Origin: Aphrocallistes beatrix | Taxonomy: Eukaryota > Porifera > Hexactinellida > Sceptrulophora > Aphrocallistidae | Direction: 5' to 3' | DNA length: 64,000 nucleotides | Assembly (NCBI GenBank): GCA_963281255.1 | Contig: OY725488.1 | Span: 11,133,524 to 11,197,523, forward strand | In this document: in pieces, positions 11,216 through 20,954 of the stretch | How the letters are laid out: every line of letters begins with the position of its first letter | Numbering within the stretch: position 1 is the stretch's first letter | The notes under the pieces: model-generated | Seen by the model: the letters and a program-made list of their open reading frames with translations, nothing else | What the model was told of the DNA's origin: nothing | Database searches by the model: none | Translations under genes and position numbers: made by a program

Positions 11216-12450
11216 ATGGCTGATGTTAACGTGTTGAGAACTGATTCATTCCTCTCTCAAGTAGAGAGAGTGAAGAAGGAAATAACCACAAAGTTCAAAA
11301 GATCTCATCAGGTGTTAGAGGAGAGGGAAGCCACTCTATTGTCAGAGCTGGATGAGCTGATGGTTAGGTATAAAGGGGAAGATGTCAACCAACAGATTGA
11401 GGAACTGAATCGTTTAAAAGAGGTGCAACTATCCTCTGTGAGGAAAAATGAAAACAGAGAAATCGTGAAGAGGAGTATGTATGTGGTAGAAGCAAGTATG
11501 AGGGAGATAACAACTAACTTTGAAAGAAATATCGCTAGCATGCGGAGAGTAGTGTTGAAATGGGATGAGTATGCGTTTGATAAACTGAGCGAATTAGGAT
11601 CGATCGAAGTGAGTGATGTCCCTCCTTATGAAGATAAAGGAAACCCCCTCATGGTAGCTTGTAAACACAGTTCTAGTAAATCTACATCACCCGGAGTGTT
11701 CTACTTTCCTAGATCAATTGCAATAGATACCGAAACTGAAAATATTTACATTTGTGATTCATTCTGCCATTATGTACAAGTGTTTACCACTAACAGGAAT
11801 TCCTATTTGATTTCAAAGTGAAAATGCATTGGCCAGATGGTATCTGTATCAACCATAGCAAAGTCTATGTTACGCAGTTATGGAGCCATTCCCTAACTGT
11901 GTATAGTAGTGAAGGCAAATTTCTAAACTCTGTTGGAAAGAAAGGGAAAGGAAAACTAAAATTTCATTGGCCAAGAGCAGTTGCTGTATCAACTGAGAAC
12001 AAAATAATCTACATTTGTGATTGTAGTAACGCTAGAATTCAATGTTTAAACTTGGACCTTACATTCCATTCATTCATTCAGGATATTCCCTCCCCCAGAG
12101 ATGTTAAGCTGACTTCTGATGAGGTTGTGGTCTTAACAACAGAAGATCCGTGTATTCGTTACTACAATTATTCTCACCAGCTCATCAGACAGATAATACC
12201 TCGTGGAGAAGGAAACCTAGCGATAGATCCATGGTATTTCTGTGTCGATAGAGCTAGCAACATTATAATGACGGATGAAGCTACTAATAGTGTGTTAATC
12301 TTCTCCAAAATAGGTGAATTCATACACACATTCGGCCAGACAGGAGAAGATAGAGGAGAGTTCATTAAAGTTCGAGGAATAGCGATAGACTCTGAGGATC
12401 GAATAATTGTAGTTTCTAGGAATCCCAATCATTGCATCCAACTATTCTGA
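11216..12450 (+). CDS. coiled-coil/NHL-repeat protein, second subfamily, one frameshift
   Basis: Two overlapping frames together cover a full coiled-coil + NHL protein. The first (11216-11821) gives the helical region (SFLSQVERVKKEITTKFKR, LLSELDELMVRYKGEDVNQQ) and the first NHL strand (RSIAIDTETENIYICDS). The second frame is open from 11794 and continues with FDFKVKMHWPDGICI, RAVAVSTENKIIYICDCS and later repeats to the stop at 12448-12450. Homology runs straight through, so one base has been lost or gained at about 11788-11800 (near aacaggaattcc). The rest is undamaged, so either a recent pseudogene or a sequencing error. Its N-terminus differs from the 4393-type genes and matches the pseudogene at 20102-20583. 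Confidence 0.8.
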
Positions 12451-12939
12451 TTTAGTATTGGTTTAATCCTAGTATTGTTGTGCTATATTCCTTAGAAGTG
12501 TTGATTCTGTATAAACTGTTATTTCTACTTTTATTCATTAGTTGTATTCTATTAATATTACTATATTTATTTTTGTTATTTCAAAGGATCATCCCCATTT
12601 TATTGATTGGAAGTGTCAAATACAAATTAAATATTTTCGTATATTCGCTTATCTTTTGAATAATTTACTTCATATACTCGAATAATTCCTTGATCTCAAA
12701 AAAATTCTCCCTGAAAGAGTGTGCTAATTTTCCCCGCTTCAATAAAGTTTTACAGAAATTATTCTCTTTTCTGTTAAATTACTCTTTATAGTAGTTATAT
12801 TTATTGAAACGATACATGGAATATTTTTTCTTACCTGGAGATAAATGGCACTACAAATTACTAATTTCCTTGACTAACATTTGAAATTATACGATAATTT
12901 TTTGACAGTTTAAGAACTCATGAGTATTTCACTCTAAAG
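12451..12939. other. intergenic, AT-rich
   Basis: 3' flank of the NHL gene. No gene, inverted repeat or recognised element was seen. Confidence 0.45.
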
Positions 12940-13107
12940 TTCCGCGGGTCAAGGTTCCTGTCCACTCCTCACTCTCTCTCCTCTCTCCCCACAGAGCGGT
13001 GGATATGTCATTGGTGACGGAAGCACGAAGAGTGTCGGATTGTACTCATCTTCTGAAGCATGTGTCGAGTTCCCTAAACCCCTGTGACTGCAGACGGAGC
13101 TGACTGA
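12940..13107 (+). repeat. dispersed 165-bp repeat, copy 2
   Basis: About 85-90 percent identical by eye to 10010-10175 (ccgcgggtcaaggttcctgt ... gcagacggagctgact). It contains small indels relative to copy 1. Both copies lie beside NHL genes. Confidence 0.7.
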
Positions 13108-13768
13108 CAGAAAAATGAGATATTCGATCAGAGGTGAGTGGACTATTTCAGTGAAGAGACGAGAAAATGACACATTCACAATTCTACAGAATTTCTTCGA
13201 GCTAACTATACCTAATTTAACTGTGTACATTAACGGGAATAACGGATTTAGAGGAAAGGAACTGAAGCAAATGTTCTAAGAAGATGAATAGACTGAAAAC
13301 TTTGAAAGAAATCTCCCTCAAATACGACGTAGAATACCATTTCAACCCAGAGCTTAATCTTCTAGGATACATTGGAAAATAAACTTAGAGGAAGATGTTA
13401 CCAATGCGTTAGTGAAATTGAGTTAGATCACAGCTAGTTTCCTAGGTACCTACCTACACTACCCGGACAAAAGTATGCGTCCACCACGAAAAAATCCATA
13501 CGAATAGTTTTAAAAGCGGGTCTATTTATAAAAGCATATGTACTCTAACTGTAAGAAATACTCTATTTTCGTTTTAAATTCGTAATCTACACATTCTAAT
13601 TATGTACTCATATTTGACAGCCTCTTGTCAATTACTTCTGTCCTGTGGATTGGATAACTAGATTTTCTGGGACAATTCCCACCCGAAATTAAGCATTTCC
13701 TCTAATATTCCTAGTTAATTAGCAATAAAACAAACATGCTAAGTACATATACTCTAGCATACAGAACA
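13108..13768. other. intergenic with a transposon-end fragment
   Basis: Contains acactacccggacaaaagta near 13456, matching the ends of the MITE at 53171-53609 and related copies near 36766, 58570 and 62292. No gene was seen. Confidence 0.45.
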
Positions 13769-14959
13769 TTAGTAGAATTTGATGCAAGAAAGATCATACA
13801 TGGCACACACAATCGTATCATCATTCTTCACTGCTATCCCAGTAGGGCAAACCTCACACTTAATGGAATGCAGGAGATCTCCTTCTACCGTGTAGATCTG
13901 TATCGACTTATCTTCTGTAGCACTGATTATGATATTTCCAAACTTATCGAAACATAGAAATATATGATGGCGTCCAAAGTTCTTTGCTATTATGCTGATA
14001 CTTATTTTTAGATTTATCATACTATGTAGCAGCTCACCAGCTTGTGAGAACACGTGGACATTATTAGGCTTGCTGTATCCCACCACGAATATTTTGGTCA
14101 GGTTTATTCGAATGCCACAAGGGTATTTTAGTTTCCCATTCCCTATTTCTCTCTCGAATTCTAACTCTGAATTATGAACTGCTATCCTATGGTTACCACA
14201 GTCTGCTACTAATACGACTTTATTTCTAAATAATGCCAGATCTTTCGGGTTTTGAAGCCCTGCAGCCGTATTTCTCTTCACAAGTTCAAAGTTGGATTTT
14301 TGAAATTTAAACACAGCGTTAGACCCCCAATCAGCTACAAACACCCACTCATCGTTAACCGCAATGCCGTGAGGTCTATCCAGATGTCCTTTACCGAATT
14401 CTGATATGAACTCGCCTCCTTTCGAGAAAACTTGGATCTTACTGTTGCCACAATCACAAACATAAATCGTTTCATCTTGGTCAAGGCAGATGCCAAAAGG
14501 TCGATCCAATCCTCCCTTCCCAACGCTAGTGACAGGCTTTTCTTTAACGCTATAAATATAACTCAATTCAATCCTTCCTATCTGACTCAGCTGTTCTAGA
14601 TAAGGTTTGATATTTTCTATATTGAACACTGGGAAAGGGGCTGGAGTTGGCTGCTGAAACTTTTCTATATCATCTAGAATTGCGTTCATTTGATGCAATT
14701 TCACATTCATCACTTGATTCTCCTGTATGTTAATTTTACTCGTCCGTTCAAGCATCTTTTCCAAGTCTTCCACCTGTTTCTTCCTCGCATTCTCTTTTTT
14801 ATCGTATTCTGTTTCCATATGCAAGAGTTCAATGAGTAACTGATCTCTTCTCTCCGCCACTGCCTTGAGGAGAATCTCAAAGGACGAGTAAATGTGTTCT
14901 CTCATTTCTTTAAAACCCGCACAGTGTGCAGAGTGGTTTTCTGATAATGTTTCTGCCAT
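13769..14959 (-). CDS. coiled-coil/NHL-repeat protein
   Basis: Single exon, 396 residues from the ATG at 14959 (MAETLSENHS). Helical region: FKEMREHIYSSFEILLKAV and KKENARKKQVEDLEKML. NHL repeats start near RPFGICLDQDETIYVCD and run through RPHGIAVNDEWVFVADWG and CGNHRIAVHNSELEF to IQIYTVEGDLLHSIK. The frame is intact. Bases 14356-14558 are nearly identical at DNA level to 4800-5002 of the plus-strand paralogue, while the flanks are clearly diverged. Same family-level function as its neighbours: a cytosolic propeller protein with unknown ligand. Confidence 0.87.
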   Translation of the reverse strand: MAETLSENHSAHCAGFKEMREHIYSSFEILLKAVAERRDQLLIELLHMETEYDKKENARKKQVEDLEKMLERTSKINIQENQVMNVKLHQMNAILDDIEKFQQPTPAPFPVFNIENIKPYLEQLSQIGRIELSYIYSVKEKPVTSVGKGGLDRPFGICLDQDETIYVCDCGNSKIQVFSKGGEFISEFGKGHLDRPHGIAVNDEWVFVADWGSNAVFKFQKSNFELVKRNTAAGLQNPKDLALFRNKVVLVADCGNHRIAVHNSELEFEREIGNGKLKYPCGIRINLTKIFVVGYSKPNNVHVFSQAGELLHSMINLKISISIIAKNFGRHHIFLCFDKFGNIIISATEDKSIQIYTVEGDLLHSIKCEVCPTGIAVKNDDTIVCAMYDLSCIKFY

Positions 14960-14995
14960 CTTTATAAAGTGGAGAACCAAAAAGAATTAACTATA

Positions 14996-15001
14996 CTTAT
15001 A
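14996..15001 (-). promoter_or_regulatory. TATA-like box of NHL gene 13769-14959
   Basis: TATAAG on the minus strand, about 40 bp upstream of the ATG at 14959. Confidence 0.35.
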
Positions 15002-15735
15002 GAATATTCAAGGTATAATCAGTGAACTAATTTAGTTTTGAAACAAGATATGAATGTGAACTGGTGATAGCTATGCAAATACATAGTCGTATCTTACTCT
15101 ATGTGGTTATAATAAGCCTACATTTGCATGCTTTTAAACTATTAAAATGAGATATTAGACATAGTGTTCGTGTAGCATTGTTCTCAAAGATATTCATTTC
15201 ATCTCCAAAGTTACAGTCCCAGACCTTTTCTGTACCTGCCAATTTCTATCCATCTTATAAATGATCCATAATGGGGTTTAAAGAAATAAGAGAACAGATT
15301 AAAATTCTTGTCAGCTTCGTCAGTTGTTGATGGAGCTGATGGTAGGGTCTGTGCTCGGATCACATGAGTTTTATTTATGATTAGTTAACCGGACACTGAA
15401 ATTTGTGATTTTTTATTATTGATTTTTCAAAATTGAGAACACTTAGCTTATAACACAAAATATGTTTGAAATAGGAATTCAAAAGAGTACTCTAATTACC
15501 ACCCAGAAGTAGTCCGTTAGATGGTGCACTCGAGATTAATAGTGTACATCTTCTCTAAATTTTTTAAATTTTATCTTTGTAATAATATCTTGCTTGTCAC
15601 ATCTCACTTATACCACAACTCATCCAATTCTATAAATCGAGAAACACAGGATTGCATTGACAAGCAAATCTCATTCTTGTACATAAAACTTGCCAAACCC
15701 ATCTACAGTGGTCTACTAGGAGATATATTAGCTGG
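15002..15735. other. intergenic, AT-rich
   Basis: Left flank of the Tc1-type element. No gene or clear repeat was recognised. Confidence 0.4.
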
Positions 15736-15737
15736 TA

Positions 15738-17073
15738 CAGTCTGTCCCATAAAAAACTGGAATTCTTTTAAAAATCAACCAATCCAATTTTCTTAGTTAA
15801 AAGATAAGCCTAGAGATTATGTAATACAATGAATTTACTATTGATATTATAACCCTTTGTGAATTTGCTGAATCTTAATTCTAAGTTAATGATAATGCTT
15901 GTAAATAATGATGACGTCATGCTGACGCAATCATATTTGTAGTCTTTGTTATAATCTATGATTTATTCATTAATCCTAGCTCGAATTGCTTGATCATGTC
16001 TCAGATCGAGAAGATAAGGCATGCAATGTTACTTTTGGAGGGCAAGAAACATTCACCTAAAGAAATATGTCGCATTGTCGGTGTTTCTGTATCCACTGTG
16101 TATACTCTAATTTCAAAGCTGAAACACAATTGTTCCTACAATCGTAAAATAGGAAGCGGAAGACCACCTAAAACACTCCCGTTGATTGCAAATAGCGTTG
16201 CACAGCAAATTAGAAGGAAACCTTGGATTTCCCTCCGCGCTATTGCTCAGAAGTGTCCAGTTACAACCTCGAAAAACACTGTAGCACGATGCCTGAAGAA
16301 ATTGGACTATACGAAACCATACCCCATCAGCGTGCCATTGTTATCAGAAACGAATCGCCTCAAACGAATCCAATGGGCTCAGGAACACATCGACAAAGAT
16401 TGGCAACATGCAATATTTGCCGATGAAGCCTCGATCTGGGTATCGCGGGGTAGAATTAGGATGTGGACCAAAGGGGATTCGGTCAGACACACTACAACGG
16501 TCAAACACACTCAGAAGATTAATATCTGGACAGGGTTTTCTTCTATGGGAACGTTCCCACTGTGTATTTTCGATGAGAATTTAACTGCTGTATTGTTTGT
16601 CAAGATCCTAGAGGAGCATTTGTTAGAGCAGGCCAAGGTTTTTCACCAGGATGAATGGTTTATTGTGCAAGACAACGATCCGAAACACACTGCGAAGCAC
16701 ACTAAGGCTTGGATGGAACAATTTATGGACAAAAATAGGATTGACTGGCCAAGTCAAAGTCCAGACTTGAACCCTATAGAGAACTTATTCGCCTGGATCA
16801 AGTTAGAGCTAATCAAACGCAAACCAAAAACTAAAAAGGAGCTAATAGTTGAATTGACCAATGTCTGGGCCGGGATAGATGGATTTTTCTTACATTCCTA
16901 TTGGAACTCAATGCCCAAAAGGTGCAATCTAGTGTTAGAAAACAATGATTATAAAATAAAATATTGATAATGAATGGTTTTACTACACTAGTTTCGTAAC
17001 CAACTTTCTTAATAATAACTAACCTTTGAATGCCATACACTTTATTGATTCCAGTTTTTTATGGGACAGACTG
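15738..17073 (+). mobile_element. full-length Tc1-type transposon
   Basis: Terminal inverted repeats of at least 26 bp begin CAGTCTGTCCCATAAAAAAC on both ends. TA target duplications lie at 15736-15737 and 17074-17075. The element is 1336 bp and encodes one uninterrupted transposase (15996-16967). The ends share the CAGTNTGTCCC pattern with the element at 45817-47151 and the foldback element at 50277-51202. All structural parts needed for mobility are present. Confidence 0.93.
15996..16967 (+). CDS. Tc1/mariner transposase, apparently intact
   Basis: 323 residues from the ATG at 15996. The N-terminal helix-turn-helix region (KEICRIVGVSVSTVYTLISK) is followed by a GRPP AT-hook-like motif and a second HTH. 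The catalytic triad is visible: first Asp in IFADEASIW, second in VQDNDPKHT, Glu in SPDLNPIENLF. By my count 35 residues separate the second Asp and the Glu, one more than canonical Tc1 (DD34E). No stop or frameshift occurs. It should cut and paste the surrounding element; activity is inferred from integrity. Confidence 0.93.
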   Translation: MSQIEKIRHAMLLLEGKKHSPKEICRIVGVSVSTVYTLISKLKHNCSYNRKIGSGRPPKTLPLIANSVAQQIRRKPWISLRAIAQKCPVTTSKNTVARCLKKLDYTKPYPISVPLLSETNRLKRIQWAQEHIDKDWQHAIFADEASIWVSRGRIRMWTKGDSVRHTTTVKHTQKINIWTGFSSMGTFPLCIFDENLTAVLFVKILEEHLLEQAKVFHQDEWFIVQDNDPKHTAKHTKAWMEQFMDKNRIDWPSQSPDLNPIENLFAWIKLELIKRKPKTKKELIVELTNVWAGIDGFFLHSYWNSMPKRCNLVLENNDYKIKY

Positions 17074-17075
17074 TA

Positions 17076-17465
17076 TCTCCGGTAATCGGACACTTCGTAT
17101 ACGGACATTTCGTATATGGACATTTCGTATACGGATATTTCGTATAATGCTGCCAAAAGAGCGGAAATGTAGGCATTTTGTGTAAGAAACGTTGTAAGAG
17201 CAAAGTGAAAGTGAGCATTTTCAGTTGTGAACACTGTGAAATGGGCAGTGAATTTGGGCATTTTGTCTGGCGTGTGGGGGGGTCGAGTGACATTCGATTC
17301 TATTTAGACTAATTGTCCACTGTACGAAATTTCCGTATACGAAATGTCCATTATACGAAATGTCCATTATACGAAATGTCCGTTATGCGAAATGTCCGTT
17401 ATTCGAAATGTCCGTATACGAATTGTCCGTATACGAAATGTCCATATACGAAATGTCCGCCAATC
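17076..17465. mobile_element. MITE with arrays of CGAAATGTCCGTATA at both ends
   Basis: The left arm (17090-17145) has tandem 15-16-bp units of ggacatttcgtatac; the right arm (17328-17460) has the inverse units cgaaatgtccgtatac. The unique centre includes gtgagcatttt and gtgtaagaaacg motifs. Related copies are at 18470-18740 and 40743-40968, sharing ggtaat(c)cgacactt starts and cgaa(a/g)tgtccgcc ends. It abuts the right TA of the Tc1 element. Confidence 0.7.
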
Positions 17466-17511
17466 ATATTAGCTACTTAGTCCAGTGGCCTAGCCAGAAC
17501 CGTACTTACCA

Positions 17512-17620
17512 CGGTTGCCGTGGGAGTGGAATTTCAGTTCCCATCCCAACCCATTCCCATAGGAATCCTGTGGGGATCCCCATGGGAATATTCAATGGAA
17601 TCCTGTGGGGAAGTGGTCCA
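17512..17620. repeat. CCCAT/TGGGG-rich repeat with GGTTGCCG end
   Basis: Starts acggttgccgtgggagtgga and has palindromic ttcccatcccaacccattcc / ggaatcctgtgggg segments. The inverse end (ttcccccggcaaccctgag) terminates the related repeat at 18823-19257. Probably a hAT-like MITE fragment. Confidence 0.5.
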
Positions 17621-17881
17621 TGCCAGAAGTATGCACGAAAAAGTTATTATCATTTATATACCCCGAAATCAATATGCATTTGTTCAAGGGGCTTTAACAA
17701 TCAAGTAACACAAAGGTAGGGGTTGTCAACTTTAAATCTCTTTAGAGCCCCACATAGATTTATATTAACAAAATTTTAAAGAGTATTTCAATAATCAGTC
17801 AGTTTTGATAGATAATTTTTATGGATTATAAAACTGCAGGAAATCTTAATACTAATATTCCTACTTTTAAAATAGATAAGG
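17621..17881. other. intergenic
   Basis: 3' flank of the minus-strand exon at 17882. No feature was recognised. Confidence 0.4.
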
Positions 17882-18459
17882 TTAAAAATCCATACCAAAC
17901 TCTTCTGATACATTTCCATCTAGGGATTCTTCACAACAAGGTGATCCGTGAGAAGGCTGTGGTTTTATTACACTAGATGATGCAATTTCCTCGATTTCAA
18001 ATGATATGGGTTTTAAAATTTTTATTTGATCATCTGGTTCTTGTGGAAATGCTTTCCCATGAGGTGGAAGAATTTTCGTTTTGAAGAATGAATCCTTAGA
18101 ACCATATGATTCTTTACCGTAAAACTCTTCTAATTTTATAGGTTTCATTTTACTTTTAAAATAATCACTTCCTGAAGATTCATCATCAAGAGAGTTAAAC
18201 GAACGAATCAGATCCTGAACCGTTTGTCTCTCTTGTTCACCGGGCAGATCGTCGTAAAAGTCGTCAAATGCATTGCTGTATTTCTGTTTGTATCCTCCAT
18301 CGGGAAGAGAAATATTTCCCCACAAGTTAGGTTTCGCAATTCGCCTTTTCTCTAAATAATAATTAAATTCTCTCTCTCGAAGTAAACGGATGTGTTCGTC
18401 GCCAGATGCTTCGTCCCCTGGATGTTTCTGTCGCTGATATTTTAGAATGGAATTACAAA
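17882..18459 (-). CDS. hypothetical charged protein, probable 3' exon
   Basis: Open on the minus strand from about 18459, just after a candidate splice acceptor (ttccccaacag), to a stop at 17882. There is no ATG near the 5' end, so it is read as a last exon. The first third is strongly charged and helical (DEHIRLLREREFNYYLEKRR) and reminiscent of centrosomal coiled-coil proteins such as CSPP1. The rest is acidic, serine-rich and probably disordered (NAFDDFYDDLPGEQERQTV). Upstream exons were not found; repeats flank it on both sides. It could be a real gene end or a stranded fragment. The CSPP1 comparison is weak. Confidence 0.45.
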
Positions 18460-18469
18460 CTGTTGGGGA

Positions 18470-18740
18470 ACATGAATTTGTTCTAAAGCTGAATAGAATT
18501 GATACTTAGGATAGTGAGAGTGAGCATTTTGGAGAATATTATGTGTAAGAGCAAAGAGGAAGGGGCATTTTGAGTTTGAAATATTATCAAATGGCACGCG
18601 AGGATGGTATTTTAATTTCGCGAGGGGGTGGGTGATCGTCATTTATTTTTTTTTAGAATGAATGGGAGAATTAAAGTGATGATTCAATAATTTCATTCAA
18701 AGAAATATCAGCGACGAAACATCCGCCATTCGTAAATAGA
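18470..18740. repeat. degenerate copy of the CGAAATGTCCG MITE family
   Basis: Shares gtgagcatttt, gtgtaagagcaaag and a gacgaaacatccgcc end with the elements at 17076-17465 and 40743-40968. The ends are eroded. Confidence 0.45.
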
Positions 18741-18822
18741 TTAATGTAAACAGTCCTGGTTTTATAGTGTCAACTGTCCTTACCTACCTATGGGCATAAA
18801 CAAATAGGCTTCTGGCCATTTG

Positions 18823-19257
18823 ACCCCCACAGGATTTCTGTGGGAATACCCACAAAAACCCACAGAACCCACAGGAAACCTCACAAAAACACAGAAACCC
18901 ACAGAAAAACCCACAAGAAAACGGGCTTGCCTAATTTCAGGGACCGTCCCGAAAATCTAGATACCTAATTTCCGGGACGGGACGGCATCCCGTCCGGGGA
19001 ATTAGGTATCTTCACCCATCCCGTTCCGGAAATTAGGCATCTTAACCCGTCCCGTCTCGAAATTAGGTACCTTTTCTGTCTCGTCCTGGAGATTAGGCAT
19101 TTTGACTCTTCCCTTCTAGGAAATTAGGCATGCCCCAAGAAAACCCACAGAACCCACATGTGGGAATACCCATAGGCTTAAAGTCATTCCCATTCCCATC
19201 CCATATGGGTATACCCATGGGAAAACCCACAGATTCCCATTCCCCCGGCAACCCTGA
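18823..19257. repeat. CCCACAG-rich repeat interrupted by a nested MITE
   Basis: Runs of cccacaga / tgtgggaatac on both sides (18823-18922 and 19135-19257) are split by the GGGCATGC-type MITE at 18923-19134. The right end reads cggcaaccctga, like the inverse of 17512-17530. Confidence 0.55.
18923..19134. mobile_element. nested MITE, GGGCTTGC/GGGCATGC ends
   Basis: Internally repetitive: the unit attaggcat(c/t)tt...gtcccg recurs about five times with gacggga cores. Same family as 6000-6086. Inserted into the CCCACAG-rich repeat. Confidence 0.6.
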
Positions 19258-20101
19258 GGGGAACAGTTCAGGACATGTGACAGTCCCAAATTGGATGATT
19301 AGAACATTGGTAGTTTTGCATCGATTTACACTTCCTACTCACCCCTTGCCGAAAAACTTAATAATCAGAGTTAGCATTTGCCCTTAAATATAATCAATAA
19401 AAAATCATTCCTACCTTTCAGAACCATTGATCTAGAACTCTATAGTAGTATATGTGTCAATATATCTAACCTTTTGTTCCATATTTATCTCTCTTGTAAC
19501 TTTTTCTTTCAGCAAGTGGAGTGTAATACGAGGGCCTTCCTTCCTGGGATTTCTCCGGTAATCCCCACGAGTGTTTATCTTGAAAAAAAGGAAATTCTTC
19601 TTTTTATTAAACTGGAAATCACCCAGAGACAAGTGTTCATCAAATCTGGGTTGGAAAAGGTAGTCATGGGGAGAGGTATTAAGATTTGAGTACGATAATT
19701 TATTTATATGTTCATTTTGTTCCGACTCTTGTTTCTTTGGGTGTTTTTCATCAAAACCCTGTGCCTCATCTGAAGAATCATCGGAATCTTTCTTTAATTT
19801 ATCTATAATAAATTAAAAATTGTTTAGGATTTTTATATCATTTTGAAAATCGGTACCATGATTTGCTATCTCCTAGGTTAAGTATACCAAGAGATGTGGT
19901 ACTAGGACAAACTGTCTAAATTCCTACATTTAAATTTATATAAATTCCCTCTCTCTGATTTTTAACCACTGAACATTATGTGGAATCCTATTTTGAATTA
20001 TTGATTTATCATGGGAACCAGTAGGATTAGTAGGAGCATGGTTTACTAATACTCTACGCTCTTGTTTATTAATTTACCAATTTTATAGTAAAGGAACTGT
20101 T
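19258..20101. other. intergenic
   Basis: No convincing gene. Open frames at 19378-19689 and opposite look random. AT-rich. Confidence 0.4.
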
Positions 20102-20583
20102 TTAGATTATTAAGTTGAACCGAAACATCCCAGAATGGAAGTACTTGAACGAACCTAAAAACCTTGGTGGGGTAATTTTCTCTTTAACATTCATCTTAAT
20201 CCTTCCGATTCTACCAAGCATACGCTCGAGTTTTCTATCCCACTCGAGTTCTACACTCCGCATACCAGCTTGAGTTGCTTTCAAACGAATTTCTAGCTTT
20301 CTAATGCGGGCATTCATCAGTGCTATACTCCCCATCACAGTTTCTTGGTTTTCGTTACGTTGTACAGTTGATTTTAACGATTCTTTCATCCGATCCAAAT
20401 CTTGAATTTGTGCTGTAACCTCCTCACCCCTGTATGTAGCCACCAGCTGATCCAGCTCTGAGAACATTGTTCTCTAGCCCGGAGGATTCTATGGCATCTT
20501 GAAAAATTATTCCCCAATTTCCTCCTCACTTTATCAACCTGAGAAAGAAATGAACTCCCCTCTAATACGTCAAAACTAGCCAT
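20102..20583 (-). pseudogene. truncated coiled-coil/NHL gene (coiled coil only)
   Basis: Starts MASFDVLEGSSFLSQVDKV, close to the gene at 11216 (MADVNVLRTDSFLSQVERV). It shifts frame near 20465 and continues with ELDQLVATYRGEEVTAQIQD through the coiled coil to ITPPRFLGSFKYFHSGMF, then stops. The whole NHL propeller is missing. A TATA-like motif lies about 31 bp upstream. A decayed member of the second NHL subfamily. Confidence 0.75.
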
Positions 20584-20654
20584 CGGGGCTAATTTGACTG
20601 GATAAGAATCCGCTATAAATAGAAATCGATTAGTTCATGCTATATAAGTGTTCT

Positions 20655-20745
20655 TCAACTAGATAAGAACTAAGATCTTCAATCCTAAGCACTAGGAAAG
20701 GGACTGTGGTTAGTTGCTGGCACTTTTTCATTTGGTAAGTTTCTT
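20655..20745 (-). pseudogene. fragment of a 4393-type NHL gene (coiled-coil end)
   Basis: The plus-strand text gatcttcaatcctaagcact and gttgctggcactttttcat resembles 8026-8090 of the gene at 7186-8385 (gatcttctgttctaaacact; ttgctggaacttttccat). Only this short stretch remains. Confidence 0.5.
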
Positions 20746-20954
20746 TAGATACCAAGTGAGGGTGCTGATTATTAAATTCAGCAGTTGAAGGGATAATAGC
20801 GATCATGCTTTTATAGTATCAATGACAAATTTATAAAACATGAAGTCGACAATTTTGAAATATCGAAAAAGTTTAGCTATACCCCAAATAACCAAGGATC
20901 TACTATTGAACTACACTGGTAAGTGAGAACACTAAGGTTCTCTAAAAACTACTT

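Noticed and set aside
13050..13110. tRNA-like B-box motif (gtcgagttccc) in the 165-bp repeat
   Set aside because: No A box at the right distance and no cloverleaf could be drawn by eye; not called as a tRNA or tRNA-derived SINE.
12949..13230. Minus-strand open frame across the 165-bp repeat
   Set aside because: The better conserved reading between the two repeat copies is on the plus strand; the minus frame is not kept in copy 1.
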